From contig NZ_WSZK01000017.1 in assembly GCF_009791395.1 (NCBI RefSeq), positions 1 through 64,000 on the forward strand: a stretch of DNA of 64,000 bases, written 5' to 3'. How positions within the stretch are numbered: the first letter of the stretch is position 1; each line of letters starts with the position of its first letter. The notes below the pieces were generated by a model. It was not told the DNA's origin. It worked only from the letters and a program-made list of their open reading frames with translations, and did no database searches. This DNA comes from Halomarina oriensis. GTDB taxonomy: Archaea; Halobacteriota; Halobacteria; Halobacteriales; Haloarculaceae. This document shows positions 53,043-61,703 of the stretch, piece by piece. A program made the translations under genes and the position numbers.

Positions 53043-54221
53043 ATGGTCGACGAACAGCCACAGACGACGCGCCTGCTGCGGGTCCGGTTCGCCGTCCTGC
53101 TGGTGTTCGTCACCGCGCTCATCTCGTTCGTCACGGGGTTGGCCGCCATCGGCTTCGAGTCACTGGACCTCCAGTTGCGACTCTCCGACTCCGTCCCGCA
53201 GGCAGTGACCGACACCGTCTCGTTCACCGCCGTGCTGACGGGGTTCTTGCTGCTCGTGACGGTCTACCTGCTGCGACACCGGTACGAGGCCGGCTGGTAC
53301 GCCGCGCTCCTGTTGCTCCCGCTGTCGGCACTCCAGGGCGTGTTGCTCGTGAGCGCGTACTCGCTCCCGCTGGTCGTCCTCTCGCTGGCGGCGCTCCCCG
53401 GTCTCTACTTCAACCGGTCGGCGTTCGACCGCGAGGAGTGGCTGACGACGAGCCAGCAGGCCGCACTCGGGGCGCTCGTCGGCAGTCTCGCGTACGGGAC
53501 CGCGGGGTCGTGGTTCCTCCGCGAGGAGTTCTCCCAGGGGTCCATCACGGCCCCCATCGACGCGCTCTACTTCGCCGTCGTCACCGCCAGCACGGTCGGC
53601 TACGGCGACGTGACACCCGTACCGGGGTCGATAGTCGCCCGTCTGTTCACCCTCTCGTATCTCGTCGTCGGTATCGCCAGTTTCACCGTCGCGCTCGGGA
53701 CGTTGCTCGGTCCCGCGCTCGAAGCCCGCTTCGCCAGAGCCCTCGGAACCATGACAGACTCCACCCTCGAACTGCTGGACGACCACGTCATCGTGGTCGG
53801 CTTCAGCGACCTGACCGAACCCATCGTCTCGGAACTCGACCGCAACGACGTCCCGTTCGTCGTCATCACGCGCCACCCGGAGCGGGCGACCGCGCTCCGC
53901 GAGCGGGGTGTCGACGTCTACACGGGCGACCCGAGCAGCGAGGAACCGCTTCACGCCGTCGGCATCGAGCGCGCACAGGCGCTCATCACCGCCACGGAGG
54001 ACGACGCACAGGACGCGCTCGCGGTACTCACCGCGCGGGAACTCAACCCCGACATCCGTATCGTCGCCGCGGCGTCGGACGCGAGCAACCAGCGAAAGCT
54101 CAAACGGGCGGGCGCGGACACCGTCATCAGTCCCGCCGTCCTCGGCGGCCACCTGCTCGCGCTCTCGGCGTCGGGGGGTACCGACGCCGAACAGATCGCG
54201 GCACGCGTCCTCAGGGAGTGA
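53043..54221 (+). CDS. Two-pore-loop potassium channel with RCK-N domain
   Basis: 392 residues from ATG 53043. Six hydrophobic segments; the pore loop is FAVVTASTVGYGDVTPVPGS with the selectivity filter TVGYGD at 184-189, a strong match to K+ channels. The cytoplasmic RCK-N domain (about 248-365) starts DHVIVVGFSDLTEPIVSELD, a Rossmann fold for NAD or other nucleotides. No RCK-C domain follows: the protein stops after RCK-N. RCK-C domains are present instead in the two divergent neighbour genes. Confidence 0.88.
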   Translation: MVDEQPQTTRLLRVRFAVLLVFVTALISFVTGLAAIGFESLDLQLRLSDSVPQAVTDTVSFTAVLTGFLLLVTVYLLRHRYEAGWYAALLLLPLSALQGVLLVSAYSLPLVVLSLAALPGLYFNRSAFDREEWLTTSQQAALGALVGSLAYGTAGSWFLREEFSQGSITAPIDALYFAVVTASTVGYGDVTPVPGSIVARLFTLSYLVVGIASFTVALGTLLGPALEARFARALGTMTDSTLELLDDHVIVVGFSDLTEPIVSELDRNDVPFVVITRHPERATALRERGVDVYTGDPSSEEPLHAVGIERAQALITATEDDAQDALAVLTARELNPDIRIVAAASDASNQRKLKRAGADTVISPAVLGGHLLALSASGGTDAEQIAARVLRE

Positions 54222-54495
54222 GCGGCCGGTCGAGTCCCTCGACCGTCAACACCGCGTCGACGAGCAGCGCCAGTCCCGTCGAGTAGTCGTCGGTCGTCCC
54301 GACCGTCCGGACGGTCCGCCACGCTCGCCGTGCTCGTTCCGGTCGTCGTCGGTCCGCTCGCGTGTGCGCGGTGGACCTCCACGACGTACCGGCGGTGGCC
54401 GTCGTTCTCGTCGGGGACCATCGCCACCTCCACCGCCTCGGGAGTGTCGACCCCGACGAACGTCGTGTTCGTCGAACAGGTGGGGCCGTGTACAA
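54211..54495 (-). pseudogene. Frameshifted small conserved gene
   Basis: Two minus-strand frames each look like part of one protein. Near 54430-54480 one frame reads TCSTNTTFVGVDTPEA and EVAMVPDENDGHRRYVVEVH; the rest (from about 54340 to the TGA at 54211) in another frame reads RTVRTVGTTDDYSTGLALLV then DAVLTVEGLDRPLTP. A one-base insertion or deletion around 54300-54360 would join them. No good start codon is seen upstream. Either a recent pseudogene or a sequencing error. Product unknown. Confidence 0.5.
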
Positions 54496-54543
54496 CGGTC
54501 CTCGCGGGCGTTCGGAGGTGTCGAAACTGTGGGTGGATGTCGG

Positions 54544-56001
54544 TCAGAACCGGAAGTTCCGGTCGACGATGACCACGTCACAGTCGAGGTCACGGACGCG
54601 CTCGAAGGTGGGACGGGAGACGAACCGGGAGGCGGCCGACCGGTCCTGGCTCGCGCCCATGATGACGAGGTCGTAGCTCGGTGCGTTCGCCTCGAGGAAG
54701 GTGGTGATGTCCGACCGGGAGATACGCGTCTCGACGGCGGCGGTGGTCGTCTCGACGAGGTCACGGAGCATCGTCTCGGCGTGGCGACGGCTCTCCTCGC
54801 TCTCGATGCAGTGACAGAGCGCGACCCGGCCGGTGTGACCGGAGAGTCTGCCCGCGAAGTCCAGCATCTCGTGGGCGACGTCGCCCGCCTTCCGAACGGG
54901 GACCATGACGTGTTTCCAGCGCGTCCGGCCGTCACACGAGCGGTGGACCACGACGTCCACGTCGCCACGGAGCAGGTCCCGGACGAACGGCGAGAGGGAC
55001 CCTCGACTGGTCTCGTAGGGCGCGGCGATGAGGTCGCAGTTGGTGTCGTGGGCCGTCCGGACGACCGTCGAGGCGGGGTTCTGCCCCTCGCTGGCGACGA
55101 CCACCTCACACGGGACGCCCACCTGCGTTCGGATGGCGGCCGCGCGGCCTTCGAGGTCCGTCGCCGCTCGTGCGACCGCCCGGTCCTCGGCACGCTGTGT
55201 GCCCTCGGCCGTCGACGACCGCCCACCGTCGGCCGCCGTCCGCTTCCCGTCGGAGGCGTCGGCGGACGCGTCCACCGACTCTTCGTCGACGAGGTCCAGC
55301 AGGACGACCTTCCCCGCGTCGTGGGCGGCGGCCAACCGCGCGCCGAGCATCGCCGTCGCGCCCGGTTCGTGGCCGCGCATCGGGACGAGAACGTGGTCGT
55401 CGCCTTTCGTCGACTGGTAGAGGTAGCGAGCGCGTTCGGCGTACACGTGCCGCCGCCAGAGGACGAAGACGGTGGCGACGACGGCCGAGGAGACGGCGAT
55501 GCTCAGCACGTAGAGCACGCGCGACCCCGGCACGCCGTCGGTGACCAGCACGAGCAACGCCGAGGAGAACGCCGCCGGGACCTCCACGTCGAGCAGCCAC
55601 GTCACCAGTCCAGTCAGGAACACCGCGAGCGCCGCGCTCCCGGCACCGACGGTCGTCGGTTCGGTCGCGTAGAACAGTTCGCCGACCCGGTACGCCACCA
55701 GGCCACAGACGGCCCCGAGCGTCAGGCCGGCGACGAACCGGACCGGCGAGGAGTGTCGCCCGGTCGGGTCGGCGAACAGCGTGTACGCTCCCGCGGCCAG
55801 CGGCGGGAACAGCAGGAACGAGAACGCCGGCACCGCGTTGGAGACGCCGGTGACCAGCGCCAGGACGAGCGGGACGAACAGGAGCGCCGAGAGACGGATG
55901 AGGTTGCGCGTCGTCTCCAGCCACACCCGAAGCTCCCTGAGCTCTCGACGTTCGACGCGCCTGAGTCGTCGCACGGCCTCGCGGAGCCGCTCGCCTCGCA
56001 T
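54544..56001 (-). CDS. HPP-domain membrane protein fused to two Usp domains
   Basis: 485 residues from ATG 56001. First about 190 residues are membrane helices of the HPP family (LSALLFVPLVLALVTGVSNA, FPPLAAGAYTLFADPTGRHS), named for a His-Pro-Pro motif and thought to act in nitrite transport in cyanobacteria. Then two universal stress domains: the first from about 205 (HVLVPMRGHEPGATAMLGAR, DLIAAPYETSRGSLSPF), the second from about 355 (HVMVPVRKAGDVAHEMLDFA, YDLVIMGASQDRSAASRF). A Ser/Asp/Thr-rich spacer sits inside the first Usp domain. Ligand-gated transport is inferred. Confidence 0.82.
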   Translation of the reverse strand: MRGERLREAVRRLRRVERRELRELRVWLETTRNLIRLSALLFVPLVLALVTGVSNAVPAFSFLLFPPLAAGAYTLFADPTGRHSSPVRFVAGLTLGAVCGLVAYRVGELFYATEPTTVGAGSAALAVFLTGLVTWLLDVEVPAAFSSALLVLVTDGVPGSRVLYVLSIAVSSAVVATVFVLWRRHVYAERARYLYQSTKGDDHVLVPMRGHEPGATAMLGARLAAAHDAGKVVLLDLVDEESVDASADASDGKRTAADGGRSSTAEGTQRAEDRAVARAATDLEGRAAAIRTQVGVPCEVVVASEGQNPASTVVRTAHDTNCDLIAAPYETSRGSLSPFVRDLLRGDVDVVVHRSCDGRTRWKHVMVPVRKAGDVAHEMLDFAGRLSGHTGRVALCHCIESEESRRHAETMLRDLVETTTAAVETRISRSDITTFLEANAPSYDLVIMGASQDRSAASRFVSRPTFERVRDLDCDVVIVDRNFRF

Positions 56002-56095
56002 GGTGGGTGTGCGACGGCCACCGATGATGTGCGTTTCGCCCGACGTGGCCGGCTCTCACCCGAAAGCGTATGCTGGCAGACACGAGTGTCCGAGT

Positions 56096-56539
56096 ATGCG
56101 TGCCCTCCCCGTACTGCTCGTCTGCTGTGTCCTGCTCGCCGGCTGTGTCTCTGGACTCACGTTGCCCGGTGAGTCACCGAACACCGAGACCGACAACGGA
56201 ACCGTCTACGTGGTCGAATCGGGCGAGACGGTCCGCGTCGGCGTCGGGTTCGACGGGGTTCGTGAACTCCACCCCGAGTCCACCGACAGCGAGGCCATCG
56301 CGTTCGAGTCGGCGTCGTTCTCGCCTGGCTCCTCCTCGGTCGCGCAGTCGCTTCCGCCGTACTACGTGTGGGATGCCCGGACCGACGTGGAGGGTATCGT
56401 CGAATATTCGGTCGCCGAGGACGCCGAATCGGGCGACTATCCGGTGACGGTCACCGCGTGGTCGGACGGGGACCACAGCCACGAGAACGGAACGACAGAG
56501 CGAATCGTGATTCGCGTCGTCGAGAACGAGAGCGGCTGA
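56096..56539 (+). CDS. Small secreted lipoprotein
   Basis: 147 residues from ATG 56096. Sec-type signal RALPVLLVCCVLLAGCVSGL with lipobox LAGC (Cys17). Mature protein is beta-rich: GTVYVVESGETVRVGVGFDG, VEYSVAEDAESGDYPVTVTA, ending IVIRVVENESG, resembling a small immunoglobulin-like fold. No family recognised. Confidence 0.72.
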   Translation: MRALPVLLVCCVLLAGCVSGLTLPGESPNTETDNGTVYVVESGETVRVGVGFDGVRELHPESTDSEAIAFESASFSPGSSSVAQSLPPYYVWDARTDVEGIVEYSVAEDAESGDYPVTVTAWSDGDHSHENGTTERIVIRVVENESG

Positions 56540-56551
56540 GAACGGGCGAAC

Positions 56552-57277
56552 TTACAGCTGTGTCGTCGCCGTCAGCGCGATACCGATGGCGCGTTCGACG
56601 TTGTTCTTCGCCTTCTCGGGGAGTTCCTCGCCCTCCGTCTCGCCTTTCTGCGTGCCCTCGACGAGGTTCCCGTCCACCGTACAGATAGCGCCGGCGCGCA
56701 GGCCCTTCCGGCGAGCGAGCGTGAACACCGTCGCGGCCTCCATCTCGACGCTCAGGATGCCCGCCTTCTCCCACTCGGTGACGTACTCGTCGGTCTCGGC
56801 GTAGAACGCGTCGTCGGAGGCGATGGGGCCGACGTGGACTTCCTCGTCGTTGGCTTCCGAAGCGTCCACGAGTTCGGTGAGGACGTCGTAGTCCGGGACC
56901 GCAGGGTACTCGACGGACTCGTAGCGTTTCGAGGTGCCCTCGTTCTTCGCCGCGCCGGTGGCGACGACCATGTCGCCGATGTCGATGTGGCTCTGGAGCG
57001 CTCCGGTGGTCCCGACGCGGATGAACGTCTCGACGCCGATTCGAGAGAGTTCCTCGACGGCGATGGCGGCGGAGGGACAGCCGATACCGGTCGAGCAGAT
57101 GGTGAGTTCGCGGCCCTCGAACTCGGCGTTGACGAGTTTGTACTCGCGGTTCTCCGCGACCGTCTCGACGTTCTCACAGTGGCCTGCGATGCGGTCGACG
57201 CGGCCGGGGTCGCCGGGGATGAGCGCGATGTCGGTCACGTCGCCCGCCTCGGCGAGGATGTGGGGTTGTTTGGCCAT
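56552..57277 (-). CDS. udp: Nucleoside phosphorylase (uridine phosphorylase-like)
   Basis: 241 residues from ATG 57277. PNP/UDP fold: IALIPGDPGRVDRIAGHCEN at the start, the phosphate loop VETFIRVGTTGALQSHIDIG, and the substrate loop SVEMEAATVFTLARRKGLRA (Met-Glu-Ala). It splits nucleosides with phosphate, feeding ribose-1-phosphate into salvage. Haloarchaeal homologues act on uridine; purine use is possible. deoC lies 2.3 kb away in the same region, which fits a shared salvage role. Confidence 0.88.
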   Translation of the reverse strand: MAKQPHILAEAGDVTDIALIPGDPGRVDRIAGHCENVETVAENREYKLVNAEFEGRELTICSTGIGCPSAAIAVEELSRIGVETFIRVGTTGALQSHIDIGDMVVATGAAKNEGTSKRYESVEYPAVPDYDVLTELVDASEANDEEVHVGPIASDDAFYAETDEYVTEWEKAGILSVEMEAATVFTLARRKGLRAGAICTVDGNLVEGTQKGETEGEELPEKAKNNVERAIGIALTATTQL

Positions 57278-57348
57278 GGTCGGTCGTTCTCGCCGTGCGG
57301 GAAAAGTACGCCGGGTTCCGGTAGCGCCGACGGCCTCCGGGGGACGAC

Positions 57349-58008
57349 TCAGTCGGACCCGAACAGGTCGCGCAGACGGGGGACCTCGGCGGGTGCGTCG
57401 AGCGTGTAGGTCGCTCGCCCGTCCTCGCTCCCGACCAGCACCGTCTCGAAACCCAGTTCCAGCGCCGGTTCGAGGTCACCGTCGACGCTGTCACCGACGA
57501 CGACGTAGCGCTCGCCGGGGAGCGTTCGCGCCGCGAGACGGAGCAGGGCGGTGTCGGGTTTGAACGCCCGTGCTTCGACCGGCGAGACGAGCAGGTCGAC
57601 GCTCGACGAGAGGCCCGCCCGGTCGACCTTGCGGCGCTGGACGGGGCCGTGCCCGCCGGTGACGACGGCGACCGGCGCGTCACGCGAGAGAGCGGCGAGC
57701 GTCTCGCGGACGCCGTCGGGGACGGACATCGCGTCGAGTTCGGCCCGGAGGAGCGCACGCGTGAACCGCTCGGGGTCGACCGACAGACCGTGAACCGAGA
57801 CGAGGTCACGGGTCGCCGCGAGGAACGGGTCGTGGTGGAACGCGGTCGCGTGCTCGCGGATGGCCTCGCCGAACGTCGCCAGCAGGTCGTCGCCCGGTTC
57901 GACGCCGTGGTCGACACAGACCGCCGCGAAGATGCCCGGCGGTCGCGGGTCGTAGGTGACGAGCGTCTCGTCGAGGTCGAACAGGAAGACGATGGGAGTG
58001 TCGGACAT
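57349..58008 (-). CDS. HAD-superfamily hydrolase (phosphoglycolate phosphatase-like)
   Basis: 219 residues from ATG 58008. HAD motifs: VFLFDLDETLVTYDPR (nucleophile Asp and the following Asp), VAVVTGGHGPVQRRKVDRAG (motif II Thr), EARAFKPDTALLRLAARTLP (Lys), YVVVGDSVDGDLEPALELGF (motif IV). The cap domain is a four-helix type between residues 20 and 90. Cleaves small phosphorylated metabolites; the substrate is unknown. Confidence 0.85.
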   Translation of the reverse strand: MSDTPIVFLFDLDETLVTYDPRPPGIFAAVCVDHGVEPGDDLLATFGEAIREHATAFHHDPFLAATRDLVSVHGLSVDPERFTRALLRAELDAMSVPDGVRETLAALSRDAPVAVVTGGHGPVQRRKVDRAGLSSSVDLLVSPVEARAFKPDTALLRLAARTLPGERYVVVGDSVDGDLEPALELGFETVLVGSEDGRATYTLDAPAEVPRLRDLFGSD

Positions 58009-58068
58009 GCTGACGACCGTCGTCACGGGGTAGCCACGAGAGCGAGATACGTCCGCCGGTTCCCGTCT

Positions 58069-58587
58069 TCAGGCGAGCAGGAACGAGAACGCCGGGACGA
58101 ACAGGAGGAGTGCGACGACGAAGACGCCGACGGAGACGGCCCACGAGCGCCGGACCGTCGCGGCGACCGCTCGCTTCCCGCCGCCGTAGCGCGGGAGCAC
58201 GCCCCGAGCGAAGAAACTGTAGAGAAACAGGCCGACGAACGCTCCGGCGAGCAGGTGGGAAACGAGCGGGACCTCGGCGACGGTGACCACCGCCGGGACG
58301 ACGGCGTCGAGGACCAGCGCAACGAGCGCGTAGAGCACGCCGGCGAGGATGCCCGCAGTGTAGTGGACCGAGCGGGCCTGCTCCGGTCGTAACGAGTTCG
58401 GTGGCTCGTCGTAGAGGACGCCCGCGGCGACGAGCGGCGGCGTCGACCCCTCGTCGAGGCGGCCCATCGGCAGGTCCATCACGAGTGCGGCGAAGAACCC
58501 CCCGAGCATGGCGACCGGAACCCACAGCGTCGGCGAGATGGCTATCGGCACCGCGAGAGCCGAAGCCGGGAGTGTCCCGGCCGTCAT
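58069..58587 (-). CDS. Five-helix membrane protein coupled to DUF63
   Basis: 172 residues from ATG 58587. Membrane helices near the start (TAGTLPASALAVPIAISPTL, WVPVAMLGGFFAALVMDL), then an Asp/Pro-rich loop and helices in GILAGVLYALVALVLDAVVP, SHLLAGAFVGLFLYSFF and VSVGVFVVALLLFVPAFSFL. The ATG overlaps the DUF63 stop (ATGA), so they are coupled. No family recognised. Confidence 0.68.
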   Translation of the reverse strand: MTAGTLPASALAVPIAISPTLWVPVAMLGGFFAALVMDLPMGRLDEGSTPPLVAAGVLYDEPPNSLRPEQARSVHYTAGILAGVLYALVALVLDAVVPAVVTVAEVPLVSHLLAGAFVGLFLYSFFARGVLPRYGGGKRAVAATVRRSWAVSVGVFVVALLLFVPAFSFLLA

Positions 58588-59477
58588 GGCAGCGAAATCG
58601 GGCAGGCAGCCGTGAGCGAGGCGGCGAGCGGGGCGACCGCCGCGGTCGTCGGCTGGGCCGGCGAGATACTGAACAGGACGATGTTGTGGACTCCCGGCCC
58701 GAGACCGACCGCCGCGACGGCCGCCAGCAGGAGGTAGCCCTCGCTCGGGACCTCCTCGACGTAGTCCGCGACGAAGACGACGATGGCGGCCGCGAGGGCG
58801 AGTTTCAGCAGGACGAACAGCCACGCCGTCCCGAGAAACGGTTCCGTCGGCAGCCCTTCGCCCAGGGTGATGATGGCTGCCGACAGCGGCGTCTGCTCGC
58901 CGAAGCCCAACTGGTCGACGCCGACGGCCGTCGACAGCCCGTCGAGGACGTGTGCGAAGACGACGAGGACGCCCGCCCACCCGGTGATTCGGGTGGCGTC
59001 GGGGGCCAGTCGACCCAGCGCCCCCCACGTGAGGGCGGTCAGCACGACGGCACCGACGAGCGCGGCCCCCGGCCAGGCGATGTCGAGCGTCGTGCGCGTG
59101 ATGCCGACGACGAGCGCCAGGCCGAGCACCGCGAGCACCAGCCCCGCCCCGGAGACGACCAGGACCATCGAGGCGAGTTCCCGGCCGCCGAGCAGCGACG
59201 ACAGACCCCAGACGAACCCGAGGAGCGCGAACACGGTCAGGTAGACGATCGGCGACCCGAAGAACGGCGCGACGACGTCCGGAAAGACGTCGACCTGGTA
59301 GAGTGCGTACAGTCCCGCACCGACGACCATCCACGGCGTGAGCGCCAGCACCGTCACCTCCCGGACGGAGGGGCGTGCCAACCCGAGCGCCAACAGCGCC
59401 AGTGCGACCCCGCCGGCGACGACGAGGAGATATTGCACCGGCGGGAGCGAGAACCCCGACGGCAACAGTTGTAGCAT
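58584..59477 (-). CDS. DUF63 polytopic membrane protein
   Basis: 297 residues from ATG 59477 (a GTG at 59486 would add three). Eight membrane helices; the family signature is ARITGWAGVLVVFAHVLDGL then STAVGVDQLGFGEQTPLSAA, about residues 165-200. DUF63 is almost only in archaea and its function is unknown. The next gene is coupled, forming a two-gene unit. Confidence 0.78.
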   Translation of the reverse strand: MLQLLPSGFSLPPVQYLLVVAGGVALALLALGLARPSVREVTVLALTPWMVVGAGLYALYQVDVFPDVVAPFFGSPIVYLTVFALLGFVWGLSSLLGGRELASMVLVVSGAGLVLAVLGLALVVGITRTTLDIAWPGAALVGAVVLTALTWGALGRLAPDATRITGWAGVLVVFAHVLDGLSTAVGVDQLGFGEQTPLSAAIITLGEGLPTEPFLGTAWLFVLLKLALAAAIVVFVADYVEEVPSEGYLLLAAVAAVGLGPGVHNIVLFSISPAQPTTAAVAPLAASLTAACPISLP

Positions 59478-59547
59478 ACCGACCACTCTGTGGACACCTC
59501 CGAAAGGTTTGTGAATCGCTTTTGTACGGCGAGTCGCAGGTGGGGGT

Positions 59548-60177
59548 ATGGACTACGACGAGTTCGCGGCCAGTATCGACCACACCGTGCTCGGTCCGGA
59601 GACGACCCTCAACGACGTGGAGACGCTCGTCGCCGAGGCCGAGGAACACGGCACCAACGTCTGCATCCCGCCGTGTTACGTCGCCGACGTGGACACCGAC
59701 GTCACCGTCGCCACCGTCGTCGGGTTCCCCCACGGACAGCACGCGACCGGCGCGAAACACGACGAGGCCGAGCGGGCGTGGCGCGACGGCGCGGACGAAC
59801 TCGACCTCGTCATCAATATCGGCCGACTGAAAGCCGGCGACGACGAGGCCGTCCAGGAGGACGTCGAGGAGGTCGTCGCCGCCACCCCGCTGCCGGTGAA
59901 GGTCATCATCGAGACGGCGCTGCTCACCGACGACGAGAAGCGCCGCGCGTGCCAGGCCGCGAAGGACGCCGACGCCACCATGGTCAAGACGTCGACCGGG
60001 TTCGCCGAGGGCGGTGCGACCATCGCGGACGTGGAACTGATGAGCGAGTACCTGCCCGTCAAGGCCTCGGGCGGGGTCGGAAGCTACGAGGAGGCGATGG
60101 CGATGCTCGACGCCGGTGCCGTTCGTATCGGTGCGTCGTCGGGCGTCGACATCGTCACCGGTCACCCGGACGCCTGA
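59548..60177 (+). CDS. deoC: Deoxyribose-phosphate aldolase
   Basis: 209 residues. Splits deoxyribose-5-phosphate to acetaldehyde and glyceraldehyde-3-phosphate in nucleoside breakdown. The class I aldolase barrel is clear: [59 protein letters not shown], and the Schiff-base Lys in [20 protein letters not shown]. Length is normal for archaeal DeoC. TTTTGT just upstream (about 59519-59524, about 24-29 bases before the ATG) may be its TATA element. Confidence 0.93.
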   Translation: MDYDEFAASIDHTVLGPETTLNDVETLVAEAEEHGTNVCIPPCYVADVDTDVTVATVVGFPHGQHATGAKHDEAERAWRDGADELDLVINIGRLKAGDDEAVQEDVEEVVAATPLPVKVIIETALLTDDEKRRACQAAKDADATMVKTSTGFAEGGATIADVELMSEYLPVKASGGVGSYEEAMAMLDAGAVRIGASSGVDIVTGHPDA

Positions 60178-60249
60178 GTCGGGTCCCGTTCGCGGGGGAC
60201 GGTCGCGGAACGTCGCGTTTTTGCCCGCGCGGACCGCATCCCCGCCAAG

Positions 60250-61500
60250 ATGGCCCGCTACCACATCGAGACCTACGGCTGTACCGCCAATCGCGGGGAG
60301 AGCCGCCACATCGAGGCGGCCCTCCGCGACGGCGGCCACCACCGTGCGTCCGGCCCCGAGGAGGCCGACGTCGCCATCCTCAACACCTGTACGGTCGTCG
60401 AGAAGACCGAACGCAACATGCTGACGCGGGCCAAGGAACTCGAGGACGTCACGAAAGACCTCATCGTCACCGGCTGTATGGCGCTCGCACAGGGTGAGGA
60501 GTTCCGCGAGGCCGGCGTCGACGCACAGGTCGTCCACTGGGACGACGTGCCGAGCGCCGCACTCAACGGTGAGTGCCCGACGCTCACGCCCGACACCGAA
60601 CCCGTCCTCGACGGCGTCGTCGGCATCCTCCCCATCGCTCGCGGCTGTATGAGCGACTGTTCGTACTGCATCACCAAGCAGGCGACGGGCCGCATCGACA
60701 GCCCCAGCGTCGAGGCGAACGTCGAGAAGGCGCGCGCGCTCGTCCACGCAGGTGCGAAGGAGATTCGCGTCACGGGACAGGACACCGGCGTCTACGGCTG
60801 GGACCAGGGCGAGCGCCAACTCCACACGCTCCTCGACCGTATCTGCGACATCGACGGCGAGTTCCGCGTTCGAGTGGGTATGGCGAACCCGAAGGGTGTC
60901 CACGGCATCCGCGAGGAACTCGCGGGGGTGTTCGCCGACAACGAGAAACTCTACAACTTCCTGCACATCCCCGTCCAGTCGGGGAGCGACGACGTACTCG
61001 GCGACATGCGCCGCCAGCACCAGGTTCGGGAGTTCGAGGAGGTCGTCGAGACGTTCGACCGCCACCTCGACCACTGGACCTGCTCGACGGACTTCATCGT
61101 CGGCTTCCCCACCGAGACGGACGCGGACCACCGACAGAGTCTCGACCTGTTCGAGCGCGTCCGTCCCGAGAAGGTCAACGTGACGCGCTTCTCGAAGCGG
61201 CCCGGCACCGACGCCGCCGACATGAAGGGTCTCGGTGGGACGCTGAAGAAGGAACGCTCGAAGGAGATGGTCGAACTGAAGATGGGCCTCCTCCGGGAGG
61301 TCCACGAGTCGATGGTCGGCGAGCGCCACGAGGTGCTCTGTGTCGAACAGGGCACCGGCGACTCGGTGAAGTGCTACGACGAGGCCTACCGGCAGGTCAT
61401 CGTCACGGACGCGGAGGCGAGGGGTGTCGAACCGGGTGACCTCTTGGAGGTCGAAATCACGAGCGCACAGAACGTTTACTGCTTCGGCGAACCGCTGTAG
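60250..61500 (+). CDS. tRNA methylthiotransferase for t6A37 (MtaB/CDKAL1 type)
   Basis: 416 residues. Radical SAM enzyme that adds methylthio to N6-threonylcarbamoyladenosine 37 of tRNAs reading ANN codons. N-terminal domain: YHIETYGCTANRGESRHIEA and NTCTVVEKTERNMLTR hold the three Cys of the second cluster; the radical SAM motif is ARGCMSDCSYCITKQATGRI (C-x3-C-x2-C) near residue 135; then VNVTRFSKRPGTDAADMKGL, and a TRAM domain at the end (LEVEITSAQNVYCFGEPL). A start at ATG 60250 fits the family. Confidence 0.88.
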   Translation: MARYHIETYGCTANRGESRHIEAALRDGGHHRASGPEEADVAILNTCTVVEKTERNMLTRAKELEDVTKDLIVTGCMALAQGEEFREAGVDAQVVHWDDVPSAALNGECPTLTPDTEPVLDGVVGILPIARGCMSDCSYCITKQATGRIDSPSVEANVEKARALVHAGAKEIRVTGQDTGVYGWDQGERQLHTLLDRICDIDGEFRVRVGMANPKGVHGIREELAGVFADNEKLYNFLHIPVQSGSDDVLGDMRRQHQVREFEEVVETFDRHLDHWTCSTDFIVGFPTETDADHRQSLDLFERVRPEKVNVTRFSKRPGTDAADMKGLGGTLKKERSKEMVELKMGLLREVHESMVGERHEVLCVEQGTGDSVKCYDEAYRQVIVTDAEARGVEPGDLLEVEITSAQNVYCFGEPL

Positions 61501-61703
61501 ACGCCTCCGCTCGCCGACCGGTTCTCGACGCTACTCCTCGTCCCGAGCGGCCGCACTCGGGCGTTCGCTCGACGCCCCGTGGCACCACGCCACACTTCAC
61601 CACGCAACGTGTGCCGTGATCGCATCGGCCGTGAGAACGGTCCGGTAAAGCGACGTTTTCACTCTACGCAACGGGCATGCCCCCGACGTCGGAAGGTGAA
61701 TCG
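61501..61703 (+). other. 203-base intergenic region upstream of a Tat lipoprotein
   Basis: No gene seen. TTTTCAC near 61666-61672 lies 31-37 bases before ATG 61704 and is a weak promoter candidate. Confidence 0.3.

Noticed and set aside
51701-54286. An 861-codon plus-strand frame
   Set aside because: Antisense to the RCK-C protein genes and out of frame with the channel gene; Arg-rich, no motif.
53908-56172. A 754-codon plus-strand frame
   Set aside because: Antisense to the HPP-Usp gene and Arg/Gly/Val-rich; no recognisable domain.
58069-61329. A 1086-codon minus-strand frame
   Set aside because: Only its last 172 codons are a real gene (membrane protein ending at 58069). The rest lies antisense to deoC and the tRNA methylthiotransferase and out of frame with DUF63.
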